Part shown: piece by piece, positions 1-7,532 of the stretch
How the letters are laid out: the number at the start of each line of letters is the position of its first letter
Position numbering within the stretch: position 1 is the stretch's first letter
Origin: Bacteroidia bacterium 43-41
GTDB taxonomy: Bacteria; Bacteroidota; Bacteroidia; Bacteroidales; Dysgonomonadaceae
Direction of reading: 5' to 3'
Length of the DNA stretch: 32,634 nt
NCBI GenBank assembly: GCA_001898165.1
Contig: MKTD01000069.1
Coordinates: forward strand, 1-32,634
Notes under the pieces: model-generated
Databases searched by the model: none
What the model was told of the DNA's origin: nothing
The model's input: the letters and a program-made list of their open reading frames with translations, nothing else
Program-made: the position numbers and the translations under genes

Positions 1-15
1 AAGTTAATAAAAATT

Positions 16-51
16 TCTGAAGGGTTCAAGTCCGGACTTGAACCCTTCAGA
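16..51 (-). terminator. Perfect 36-bp palindrome, terminator of the dcw operon
   Basis: Positions 16-33 and 34-51 are exact reverse complements, centred on TCCGGA, with no unpaired loop bases beyond those the hairpin needs. Read on the minus strand it follows the creatininase-family stop codon by 17 bases and leads into AAATTTTTATT, a T-rich tail. This fits an intrinsic terminator ending the fifteen-gene minus-strand unit. Because the stem is symmetric it could also stop transcripts arriving from the left. Confidence 0.8.
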
Positions 52-68
52 TTACCAACTTACACAGT

Positions 69-953
69 TCATGGGATACTCCCTTTAGTCTCCAACGGAT
101 TCTCGGCTTCTTTGAAGAACTGATTCTGCAATTCAGGTACATTTTTATCTGCCTTGATATCCTGGATCCCTTTCACAAATTGTTCTACCACACTGTTCAG
201 AATAAGTTCACCCGCCCGGGCACTTGCCTTTGACCCGTCACCCGAATAATGGTTGGGGTATCGGGCGTACCACCATATTCCCGAATAAACGTTTGGAAGA
301 TTTTTCAACCTGTCCAGATCCATACCCGATTGCTGTCCTGCTTTTTCGGGATGGACTAAATCCGGAACAATTGCTTTAAGCGTAGAAGTTTCCGTGTTTC
401 CGGCATGCTGGTCATATTGGTCGTGTTGGGATAACGCTTCCGCTTTCTTTATCACTTCCGGATCATAAGTGGGTTGAAACCAGTAAAGGGCGTAATCTCT
501 TTTTTCAGATAATTGCGCCATGCCGAAGTAATTCAGAAAAGCATTGTTTCCACCGTGTCCGTTGATAATGATGATTTTCTTAAAGCCGTTCCGGCTTAGT
601 TCATCGAGTGTCTCTTGCAACACTTTCCATATAATCTCGGGCGAATAGGCTATTGTTCCCGGCTGATGGCGTGCTTCGTTTATCTGACTGAAATAATACC
701 ACGGGAAAACAACCGTATATTCCTTCTCAGCAGCGCGAAGTGCTATTTCTCTCGCTGTATATAAATCGGTTCCGAGCGGCATATGCGGGCCATGTTTTTC
801 GAAAACGCCAATCGGCAAAATAACGGTTTTGGAACTTTTCTCAACCGCTGTAATAAATTCGGGTGCTGAAAGTTCCTCCATCCTGAAAGGAAGATTTTGT
901 GCCTGTGCGTTAAGTACAATTAACAACACGGCCGCTGATAAAAAGTATTTCAT
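69..953 (-). CDS. Exported creatininase-family amidohydrolase
   Basis: A 294-residue protein of the creatininase/creatinine amidohydrolase family, metal-dependent enzymes that open cyclic or linear amides. Family marks are visible: the metal-binding segment E52-K-H54-G with D63 in HMPLGTD, the glycine-rich NGHGGN motif at 131-136, and HAGNTETS with likely metal ligand E188. Residues 1-19 form a clear signal peptide (short Lys start, hydrophobic core, AQAQ end), so the protein should be exported, which is uncommon for a family usually found in the cytoplasm. The start is the ATG at 953, 22 bases after the YqeY-family stop, so it is probably the last gene of the dcw transcript. Substrate unknown; actual creatininase activity is not implied. 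Family call is firm, function is not. Confidence 0.85.
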   Translation of the reverse strand: MKYFLSAAVLLIVLNAQAQNLPFRMEELSAPEFITAVEKSSKTVILPIGVFEKHGPHMPLGTDLYTAREIALRAAEKEYTVVFPWYYFSQINEARHQPGTIAYSPEIIWKVLQETLDELSRNGFKKIIIINGHGGNNAFLNYFGMAQLSEKRDYALYWFQPTYDPEVIKKAEALSQHDQYDQHAGNTETSTLKAIVPDLVHPEKAGQQSGMDLDRLKNLPNVYSGIWWYARYPNHYSGDGSKASARAGELILNSVVEQFVKGIQDIKADKNVPELQNQFFKEAENPLETKGSIP

Positions 954-975
954 AGTAATAAATTTAGAAGATATT

Positions 976-1425
976 TTAACTTAAAAGCTTTTTCACCATT
1001 TCCGAAATGGCGCGACCTTCTGCCTTTCCCGCAAGTTGCCGGGTAGCAACCCCCATCACCTTACCCATATCTTTCATTGATTGGGCACCGGTTTCGACAA
1101 TAATCGACTGCACTGCCGATTCTAACTCCTCCGATGAAAGTTGTGCAGGTATAAACTCCTGAATAACACGCAATTGCGCCAATTCGTCTGCTGCCAAATC
1201 GGCTCTGCCTTGTGTGGTATAAATTTCAGCACTGTCCTTACGTTGTTTCACCATCTTCTGAAGAATTGTCGTTGCCGTTTCGTCCGAAAGTTCATCGGAT
1301 GCCCCTTTGGCTGTTTTGGCTTCCAAAAATTCTTTTTTCACACCGCGAAGTGCTTCCAGGCGCACTTTGTCTCTAGCGAGCATTGCCTTTTTTATCTCGT
1401 CGCTGATTGTATCAAATAAGTTCAT
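976..1425 (-). CDS. YqeY-family (GatB/YqeY domain) protein
   Basis: 149 residues, the usual length of stand-alone YqeY proteins, which resemble the C-terminal helical domain of the GatB subunit of Asp-tRNA(Asn)/Glu-tRNA(Gln) amidotransferase. The protein is almost entirely helical and has the family's recognisable stretches: the start MNLFDTISDEIKKAM, VRLEALRGVKKE, QRKDSAEIYTTQGRADLAA, the IPAQLS segment and the KDMGKVMG motif near the end. YqeY proteins are thought to bind tRNA or nucleic acid but have no settled role. It sits 41 bases downstream of ftsZ on the same strand; linkage to ftsZ is seen in other Bacteroidetes as far as I recall. No signal peptide, so cytoplasmic. Confidence 0.88.
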   Translation of the reverse strand: MNLFDTISDEIKKAMLARDKVRLEALRGVKKEFLEAKTAKGASDELSDETATTILQKMVKQRKDSAEIYTTQGRADLAADELAQLRVIQEFIPAQLSSEELESAVQSIIVETGAQSMKDMGKVMGVATRQLAGKAEGRAISEMVKKLLS

Positions 1426-1434
1426 TGTTTAATT

Positions 1435-1462
1435 ATTTAAAGTTTTTAGTTCCAAGTTCAAC
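1435..1462. repeat. Four degenerate 7-bp units in the ftsZ/yqeY junction
   Basis: On the plus strand the bases read ATTTAAA GTTTTTA GTTCCAA GTTCAAC in 7-bp register. On the transcribed strand the units resemble the CTTTAAA/CTTTGGA units found between ftsQ and ftsA (4199-4222). The array fills most of the 41-bp spacer. The units are degenerate, so chance is not excluded for this copy alone. Confidence 0.4.
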
Positions 1463-1466
1463 ATCA

Positions 1467-2756
1467 CTAATCGAACAACGATGTTGCCGAACGGATTTCT
1501 GTCTTGTACAGCCGTGGATTAAAATCCCGATCGCGTTTAAATACCGGTGTTTTTTCAAGTGCTTCCAACACTTTATCGTCATCGAGTTCGTCCATCGTAA
1601 GAATAAACGGTTCAAATTTATAATTGGCAGTGGAAAGCATTTTCAATCCCAATGTCCCGTAGTACTTATCGATCAGTTTCTGCTCATCTTCCTCTTCCTG
1701 CCGCCTTTGATCTTCTTTGATTTTCCTTTCCAATTCTTCCGCCTTGGTTTGAACTTTGTGTTGTTCTTCCATTCCGGGAACATCCGTAATGGAAAAACCG
1801 GTTGCCAACAATGTAACCTTAACCTCCTCGCCCAAATCCTTTTCTACGGCAGCACCCCAAATAACCTCAATCCCGTGGCCAAATTTCGACATAAAGTTGT
1901 GCAGTGCGTTCATCTCCTCCATCATAAGCGGATTCTCTTCGCCAAAGGAGAGGTTGATCAATATCTTTTTCGCGCTGAAAACATCGTTGTTGTTGAGCAA
2001 GGGTGAATTTATGGCATCCTCGATGGCCTTATTCACACGATCCTTTCCGGTACCGATCCCGCGGCTCATAATGGCTACCCCCCCGTCTTTCAAGGTGGTC
2101 TCCACGTCGGCAAAGTCAAGATTCACATGCCCGTGTATAGTGATGATCTCTGCGATGCTCTTGGCTGCGATTGTCAACGTATCATCAGCGCGGGCAAAAG
2201 CATTGAGCATCGTAAGATCGTGGTAAATATCCCGCAAACGCTCGTTGTTGATGACGAGCAGCGCATCCACATTGGCGGCGATCTGCTCCACGCCTTTCAA
2301 CGCTTGCACAATTTTACGCTGTCCTTCAAAAACGAAAGGAATGGTAACAATCCCTACCGTAAGAATGCCCATGTCCTTAGCTATACGCGCCACGACGGGA
2401 GCAGCCCCGGTTCCGGTTCCTCCGCCCATCCCGGCTGTAATGAATGCCATACGGGTGCCATCGCTCAATAAATCCTGAATGAGCTCGATACTTTCCTCAG
2501 CAGCCCGCTGAGCCACTTCGGGCTTATTCCCTGCACCAAGGCCGCCTGTAGTATGTTCACCCAACTGTATTTTCACAGGCACAGGTGAACTCAACAAGGC
2601 TTGATTATCGGTATTACACAGTGCGAAGGAAACATCGTGTATGCCCTCTTTGAACATGTGGTTCACTGCATTTCCGCCACCACCGCCCACGCCGATCACT
2701 TTAATAATGGCTTCGGTACGGCTGCTGATCTGTAAATCTAATATTTCGTCATCCAT
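1467..2756 (-). CDS. ftsZ: Cell division GTPase FtsZ
   Basis: A 429-residue tubulin-like GTPase that polymerises into the Z ring. The N-terminal nucleotide-binding segment IGVGGGGGNAVNHM (21-34) and the tubulin signature GGGTGTG (111-117) are intact, as is the second domain with the T7-loop region following NLDFADVETTL. After about residue 320 comes a charged linker rich in Glu, Lys and Gln. The far C-terminus does not carry the enterobacterial DIPAFLRK form; LEKTPVFKRDRDF near residue 405 is the likely partner-binding peptide, followed by a short tail ending SATSLFD. The gene follows ftsA by 24 bases and is near the end of the dcw run. Confidence 0.98.
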   Translation of the reverse strand: MDDEILDLQISSRTEAIIKVIGVGGGGGNAVNHMFKEGIHDVSFALCNTDNQALLSSPVPVKIQLGEHTTGGLGAGNKPEVAQRAAEESIELIQDLLSDGTRMAFITAGMGGGTGTGAAPVVARIAKDMGILTVGIVTIPFVFEGQRKIVQALKGVEQIAANVDALLVINNERLRDIYHDLTMLNAFARADDTLTIAAKSIAEIITIHGHVNLDFADVETTLKDGGVAIMSRGIGTGKDRVNKAIEDAINSPLLNNNDVFSAKKILINLSFGEENPLMMEEMNALHNFMSKFGHGIEVIWGAAVEKDLGEEVKVTLLATGFSITDVPGMEEQHKVQTKAEELERKIKEDQRRQEEEDEQKLIDKYYGTLGLKMLSTANYKFEPFILTMDELDDDKVLEALEKTPVFKRDRDFNPRLYKTEIRSATSLFD

Positions 2757-2780
2757 AATTTGAAATCATTTTTTTATCGT

Positions 2781-4130
2781 TCACTGGTCGTCCTCTTCTT
2801 CCTCAAACATAGTCGAAAACATATTTTTCATTTTTCCACCTATATTGATGGATTTTTCTTTTTTATTCTTATGCCCTTTCTCATTGGGCTCTTTGACTTT
2901 ATCTGTTTTCTCTTTTTCCCCGAAGAAATTACTCCAAACCGATCCTTTTGACTTCTGGTCCGGTTGGGCCTCTTCCTCGGGCTCCTCAACCATCTTCTCG
3001 CAATCTTCGTGAGCCAGCAAAAGCATTCCCATCGCCGTTGCCAAGGCAGGATCATTGGCATATTCGGGGGTGTTGTTCACCAGGGCTTTCCGGGAAGATG
3101 CCTTACGGACAGGCAAATCGAGCTTTTGAGTCAAATACTCTTCCAGATTTCTCAGTTGCGACGCACCGCCTGTCACAACAAGCCCCGCACCCAGTTGTTC
3201 CTGATATCCGGAAAGCCGGATTTGTTCCTTGATATTGGCTGTAATTTCATCGAGGCGCATCACAATGACCTTGTTTAACTCCACCAGATCGATATCCGGC
3301 TTGGATGAAAACGGCGACGAGAAAAGCGAACTCTCGTTGTTTTCCCGGGCTTTGCCAAACTTTATTTTATACTGTTCCGCTTCGCTCTCCACAAAGTTGA
3401 GTTCCGCAATATCCCGGGTGATGTTTTTCCCTCCAAAAGGGATGGTCACCATCCGGCGCAAAAGGCCTCCCTTATAAACGGACAACGTGGTGGTTCCGGC
3501 GCCGAAATCGACGAAAGCGCAGCCCAGTTCCTTCTCTTCTTCGGTAAGGGTGATTGCTGCAGCGGCAAGCGGGGCTACGATGAAATCGGCAATCTGTAAG
3601 CGCCCTTTATCCACGATGGTTTTCTCGATGTTAAAAGCCAGATTGGGGCGGCCCACCACAATCTGATACTCTGCCTCAACAACGGAACAGGTTACTCCAA
3701 CCGGATTTTTCTCGGGTTTGTCATCCAGAAAATACTCCACATCGCCAATAGCGTATTTTCGCTTTAAATCGGGCTTGTACTTATCAGCTTCATTACGAAG
3801 TTGTTCCACCACGTTTTCGGTAACGATGCCGGACGAAGAGAGTTGTTTCATTTCCCGGATCACTTCCGTATGAACAGATTGTCCTCCAAGGGAGACATAA
3901 ACTTTCCCTATTTTCTTGCCCAATGCGTTCTCGAGCATACTTATTAGTTTCCTTACAATCGCACTGGCTTTATCAATGTTGTAAATTGTTCCGCGGCGGA
4001 TACTGTTCTCCGACGGTAGGGAGACACACTCCAAAACGGAAATAACATTGCTTTCGTTTTTACGTCCGATAATACCGGTAATTTTGGAAGTTCCCAAATC
4101 AATGGCAGCTATAAATCCTGATTGAGTCAT
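2781..4130 (-). CDS. ftsA: Cell division protein FtsA
   Basis: 449-residue actin-like ATPase that tethers FtsZ to the inner membrane. Visible are the phosphate-1 loop AIDLGTSK (9-16), a second phosphate loop in VDFGAGTTTLSVY, and the adenosine motif VVTGGASQL. The 1C (SHS2) domain lies between the first two. After about residue 385 there is a low-complexity charged linker rich in Glu, Lys and Pro, then a C-terminal amphipathic stretch GGKMKNMFSTMF that would serve as membrane anchor, ending in an acidic tail. The linker makes it longer than the roughly 420-residue E. coli protein. It is separated from ftsQ by a 147-bp spacer, one of the few long gaps in the cluster, filled by 7-bp repeats. 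Confidence 0.97.
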   Translation of the reverse strand: MTQSGFIAAIDLGTSKITGIIGRKNESNVISVLECVSLPSENSIRRGTIYNIDKASAIVRKLISMLENALGKKIGKVYVSLGGQSVHTEVIREMKQLSSSGIVTENVVEQLRNEADKYKPDLKRKYAIGDVEYFLDDKPEKNPVGVTCSVVEAEYQIVVGRPNLAFNIEKTIVDKGRLQIADFIVAPLAAAAITLTEEEKELGCAFVDFGAGTTTLSVYKGGLLRRMVTIPFGGKNITRDIAELNFVESEAEQYKIKFGKARENNESSLFSSPFSSKPDIDLVELNKVIVMRLDEITANIKEQIRLSGYQEQLGAGLVVTGGASQLRNLEEYLTQKLDLPVRKASSRKALVNNTPEYANDPALATAMGMLLLAHEDCEKMVEEPEEEAQPDQKSKGSVWSNFFGEKEKTDKVKEPNEKGHKNKKEKSINIGGKMKNMFSTMFEEEEDDQ

Positions 4131-4198
4131 ATATTTTAGATTTTTAGACTGTTAAACTGTCTATAAGCCTATAAGTCTTGTTCTCTTTGCTTAAAAAT

Positions 4199-4279
4199 GT
4201 TTAAAGTCCAAAGTTTAAAGTCTTTTGTCTTTACTCTTTGCTCTTTGCTCTTTGTTCTTTACTCTTGGCTCTTGGCTCT
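4199..4279. repeat. Heptamer repeat array between ftsQ and ftsA
   Basis: From 4224 to 4279 eight consecutive 7-bp units can be read on the plus strand: TTTGTCT, TTACTCT, TTGCTCT twice, TTGTTCT, TTACTCT, TGGCTCT twice. From 4199 to 4222 a 10-bp word GTTTAAAGTC recurs exactly 14 bases apart, which continues the same 7-bp register. The last unit overlaps the ftsQ stop codon (4278-4280). Read on the coding strand the units are AGAGCAA/AGAGTAA/AGAGCCA and CTTTAAA/CTTTGGA. Confidence 0.85.
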
Positions 4280-5009
4280 ATTTTTTTGTACAAACCACTT
4301 GGTTGTCGTATTTCAAATTTATTTCCGAATACCTGTTCCATCCTACCACGTTCAATCCTTTCTCTATGAATAAGGCAAACTTGGCCAGTTTTTCGGAATA
4401 ATTGTCTAATTTCCCCAACACGATCCTGAAATCCCCCGCACGTGGAATTAACTCCACATCTTTATCGGGTTTTACTACAATCTGATCGACCCACGCGTTC
4501 CAATCGGGATTTTCGTTCAGGAACTCCGCAAAATCGTATAACTCGTTCTGCGCATATTCCTCATCAATAGCTCCGGTAGCAAGGGGCACATATACGGTGA
4601 AGTTGGGAGAAACGGGCATCCGTTCCCGATTATCATCGATATAAAAACTTCCTTTTGTATCGGAGATAACCCGCAAAACCGGTTCGCGCTGATAAATGTT
4701 AGCCACAACCAATCCGTTTTGCGCGGTATATACTTCAGCAGATTTCACCAACTTGCTGGTCAGGATCGTATCAAGAATTTCCAACGTATTTATCTCGCTC
4801 ATTGTTTTACCCACCGGGTAGATCTTTTTTCTTTTCAGTAGATCCTCAATGTCTTTCTGATGTATAAACTGAGTGTGTAAACTGTCTTTTACAATTACCT
4901 CGAATTTACTGCACACCTCGTTCCCGGATGAACTATTGAAGTAGATAGCCGAGAAAATAAGATAACCGATTACCAACAACGAAGCCAATATGATGAAAAA
5001 CTTTTTCAT
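4278..5009 (-). CDS. ftsQ: Cell division protein FtsQ
   Basis: 243-residue bitopic divisome protein. A short cytoplasmic MKK is followed by one membrane segment (about 4-24), then a POTRA-like region beginning near FEVIVKDSLHTQFIHQKDIEDLL, and a beta-rich periplasmic part with the family pattern around YIDDNRERMPVSPNF and WNRYSEINLKYDNQVV. Sequence conservation with E. coli FtsQ is weak, but topology, length and position between murC and ftsA match Bacteroidetes FtsQ. In the divisome it links early ring proteins with FtsL, FtsW and FtsI. A TATCTTTG element on the minus strand just upstream (5015-5022) could give an internal start, though it would leave almost no leader. Confidence 0.9.
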   Translation of the reverse strand: MKKFFIILASLLVIGYLIFSAIYFNSSSGNEVCSKFEVIVKDSLHTQFIHQKDIEDLLKRKKIYPVGKTMSEINTLEILDTILTSKLVKSAEVYTAQNGLVVANIYQREPVLRVISDTKGSFYIDDNRERMPVSPNFTVYVPLATGAIDEEYAQNELYDFAEFLNENPDWNAWVDQIVVKPDKDVELIPRAGDFRIVLGKLDNYSEKLAKFALFIEKGLNVVGWNRYSEINLKYDNQVVCTKK

Positions 5010-5037
5010 TTACGCAAAGATACAAATTGTATCGGAT

Positions 5038-6414
5038 TTATTTTCCGATAAATCTTTTTTCTAACAGTTGCTTAATCTCGGGCAATAGTTGTTCTATATC
5101 ACCCGCCCCCAAGGTAACTAAGACCTCCATGTCCTTGTCTTTTAAAAAGTTGAGCAACTCTGCTTTTTTTAAAAGCGTTTTCTCTTTCGATCTGATCTTA
5201 TCAAAAATAATCCGGGAAGTAATGCCCGGTATGGGTTCTTCGCGTGCCGGATAAATATCGAGTAAAATCACATCATCCAACAACGAAAGGCTTTGAGCAA
5301 AATCATCGGCAAAATCACGTGTACGCGAGTAGAGATGGGGTTGAAAAACACCGGTAACCTTTCGGTCGGGATACAATTGCCTTATCGACCGGATGGATGC
5401 TGCCAGCTCTTGCGGATGGTGTGCATAATCGTCGATAAAAACGATTTCGGGAGTTTTTAATTGAAAGTCGAAGCGGCGTTTTGCACCACCAAAGGTCTTC
5501 ATCGCCACACGAATCTCATCGGGCTTAACACCGCTCAACGCAGCTGCCGCGATTGCCGCCACGGCGTTTTCGATATTCACTTTCACAGGTGCGCCCAGTT
5601 GGATATCGGTAATCCGGTTATCGGACGACACAAAGTCGAATATAATTTCTCCGCCGCCGATACGGATGTTCTCAGCGTGAAAATCGCCCTCCGATTCAGA
5701 ATAGGTAAAAACTTTCACCGATTCATCTACTCTTGGCGTTACCGATATATTTTTCTTCAAAATCAGGTACCCGTTCTTACGGATAAGTGACGTAAAATGC
5801 TCGAAACTTTCGCGGTAAGCCTCAGGTGTCCCGTAAATATCCAGGTGGTCGGGATCGGCAGATGTAATAATAGCAATCCAGGGTTGTAACCAATGAAAAG
5901 AACGGTCATACTCATCCGCTTCCACAACGGTAATGCGGCTTTTGTCCGACAACAGCAGGTTGGTGCCGTAATTTTTGAGGATCCCGCCCAAAAATGCATT
6001 GCAATCCACCTCCGATTGCCGCAATAAATGGGCGATCATACTCGACACCGTTGTTTTTCCGTGCGTTCCCGCAACACAAACGGCATCGCTCGTTTTGGTA
6101 ATCTCGCCCAGGACTTGTGCACGTTTCATCACAGTGAAATCGTTCTGCCGGAAATACTGCAGTTCGCTGTGCGATGCCGGAACGGCAGGCGTATAAACGA
6201 TAAGGGTTCTTTCTTTGGCGAGAAATTCAGCGGGGACCAGTTGAACACGATCCTCGTAATGGATTTGCGCTCCTTCAGCCGTCAACGCTTTTGTAAGCGG
6301 GGTTTCCACACGGTCGTATCCGGCAACCGATATTCCTTGCGACATAAAATACCGCGCCAGATTGCTCATGCCGATACCGCCGATCCCGATGAAGTAAACC
6401 GATTTATAATTCAT
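5038..6414 (-). CDS. murC: UDP-N-acetylmuramate--L-alanine ligase MurC
   Basis: 458-residue ATP-dependent Mur ligase that adds L-Ala to UDP-MurNAc, the first peptide step of peptidoglycan precursor synthesis in the cytoplasm. The N-terminal Rossmann loop is GIGGIGMSNLA (10-20), the ATP-binding P-loop is GTHGKTT (116-122), and the central domain has VVEADEYDRSFHWLQP and the typical FIDDYAHHPQE motif that separates MurC from other Mur ligases. Length matches the family. Its ATG overlaps the murG stop by 4 bp (ATGA), indicating coupled translation, and its start lies in the word AATTATGAATTAT, much like the murD start. Confidence 0.98.
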   Translation of the reverse strand: MNYKSVYFIGIGGIGMSNLARYFMSQGISVAGYDRVETPLTKALTAEGAQIHYEDRVQLVPAEFLAKERTLIVYTPAVPASHSELQYFRQNDFTVMKRAQVLGEITKTSDAVCVAGTHGKTTVSSMIAHLLRQSEVDCNAFLGGILKNYGTNLLLSDKSRITVVEADEYDRSFHWLQPWIAIITSADPDHLDIYGTPEAYRESFEHFTSLIRKNGYLILKKNISVTPRVDESVKVFTYSESEGDFHAENIRIGGGEIIFDFVSSDNRITDIQLGAPVKVNIENAVAAIAAAALSGVKPDEIRVAMKTFGGAKRRFDFQLKTPEIVFIDDYAHHPQELAASIRSIRQLYPDRKVTGVFQPHLYSRTRDFADDFAQSLSLLDDVILLDIYPAREEPIPGITSRIIFDKIRSKEKTLLKKAELLNFLKDKDMEVLVTLGAGDIEQLLPEIKQLLEKRFIGK

Positions 6415-7532
6415 AATTGCATAAGAAGTTTTTGGATCTCATCCACAATCCGTTTTGCCGAATCTTTTTGGGCTAATTTTATAATGTTATCGCTTAACGA
6501 TTTCAACTTCTCGTTATCATCCACCAGCCTTAACGCCGTGTGGAAAAGCAGTGTCCGGGCATTGGCATCCGATACCATCACGGCCGCGTCTCTTTTCACA
6601 AGCGCCATGGCGTTCTGCGTCTGGTGATCCTCGGCAACGTTTGGCGACGGGACAAGAATAACGGGTTTTCCCAACAGGCAGAACTCCGAGATGGAGCCGG
6701 CCCCGGCACGAGAAATCACAAGGTCCGCAACAGAATAGGCATAATCCATCCGGGAAAGAAAATCGAACAGATATACATTTCCGGGGATTTTCCCCTCTGC
6801 CTGCAAGCCGGATATCTCTTTGAAATAGTATTTTCCACACTGCCAGAGAACCTGGACATCGGATTTTCCGATATCGGGAAACGATCCGATTATGCTTTCG
6901 TTGAGCGTGCGCGCGCCTAAACTGCCGCCCACCATAAGGATAGTTTTCTTATCGGGATCTAATCCGAAGTGCACATATCCGTTTTGGCGGTTTTCTTTAG
7001 AAACAACTAAATCCTGACGTGTGGGATTCCCAGTGAGCACAATCTTTTCTTTCGGGAAGAACCGTTCCATTCCTTCATACGCCACGCAGATCCTGGCCGC
7101 CTTCCGTGCCAGCATCTTATTGGTTACTCCGGCATACGAGTTCTGCTCCTGCAAAACAGTGGGGACACCTTTTGCAGCCGCCGCACGAAGGGTTGGCCCA
7201 CTGGCATAACCGCCCACCCCCACAGCAATATCGGGTTTAAAGGAGTTAATAATGCCCTTTGCCTTCTGTAAACTCTTCAATAACTTCACTGCTACCGAAA
7301 CGTTTTTCAGCATATTTTTCCGGTCGAAGCCCGCTACGGGAAGTCCGATAATTTTGTATCCTGCAGCGGGAACACGCTCCATCTCCATCCGGTTTTCAGC
7401 GCCGACGAAAAGGATTTCGGCATCGCTCCATCGTTCCTTTATGGCGTTGGCGATGGAGATGGCGGGGAAGATGTGCCCGCCGGTACCACCGCCGCTGATA
7501 ATTACCCGTGGCGGGTGGGGTGTTGATATCAT
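6411..7532 (-). CDS. murG: UDP-GlcNAc:lipid I GlcNAc transferase MurG
   Basis: 373-residue GT28 glycosyltransferase on the inner face of the membrane that turns lipid I into lipid II. The glycine-rich donor/acceptor loop GGGTGGH is at 14-20 with the second G-loop GVGGYASGPTL further on; the C-terminal UDP-GlcNAc-binding stretch ISRAGAGSISEFCLLGKP is well conserved, as is QEQNSYAGVTNK. Length is normal. The gene overlaps both neighbours by 4 bp (ftsW stop/murG start at 7529-7532, murG stop/murC start at 6411-6414), so it is tightly bound into the operon. Confidence 0.98.
   Translation of the reverse strand: MISTPHPPRVIISGGGTGGHIFPAISIANAIKERWSDAEILFVGAENRMEMERVPAAGYKIIGLPVAGFDRKNMLKNVSVAVKLLKSLQKAKGIINSFKPDIAVGVGGYASGPTLRAAAAKGVPTVLQEQNSYAGVTNKMLARKAARICVAYEGMERFFPKEKIVLTGNPTRQDLVVSKENRQNGYVHFGLDPDKKTILMVGGSLGARTLNESIIGSFPDIGKSDVQVLWQCGKYYFKEISGLQAEGKIPGNVYLFDFLSRMDYAYSVADLVISRAGAGSISEFCLLGKPVILVPSPNVAEDHQTQNAMALVKRDAAVMVSDANARTLLFHTALRLVDDNEKLKSLSDNIIKLAQKDSAKRIVDEIQKLLMQL

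Noticed and set aside
1407-2006. 199-residue open frame on the plus strand
   Set aside because: It lies opposite ftsZ, whose conserved motifs prove the minus frame; the plus product has no recognisable domain and a Phe/Cys-rich composition typical of antisense frames.
4199-4279. CRISPR-like array
   Set aside because: Units are 7 bp with no spacers, and no cas genes are present.
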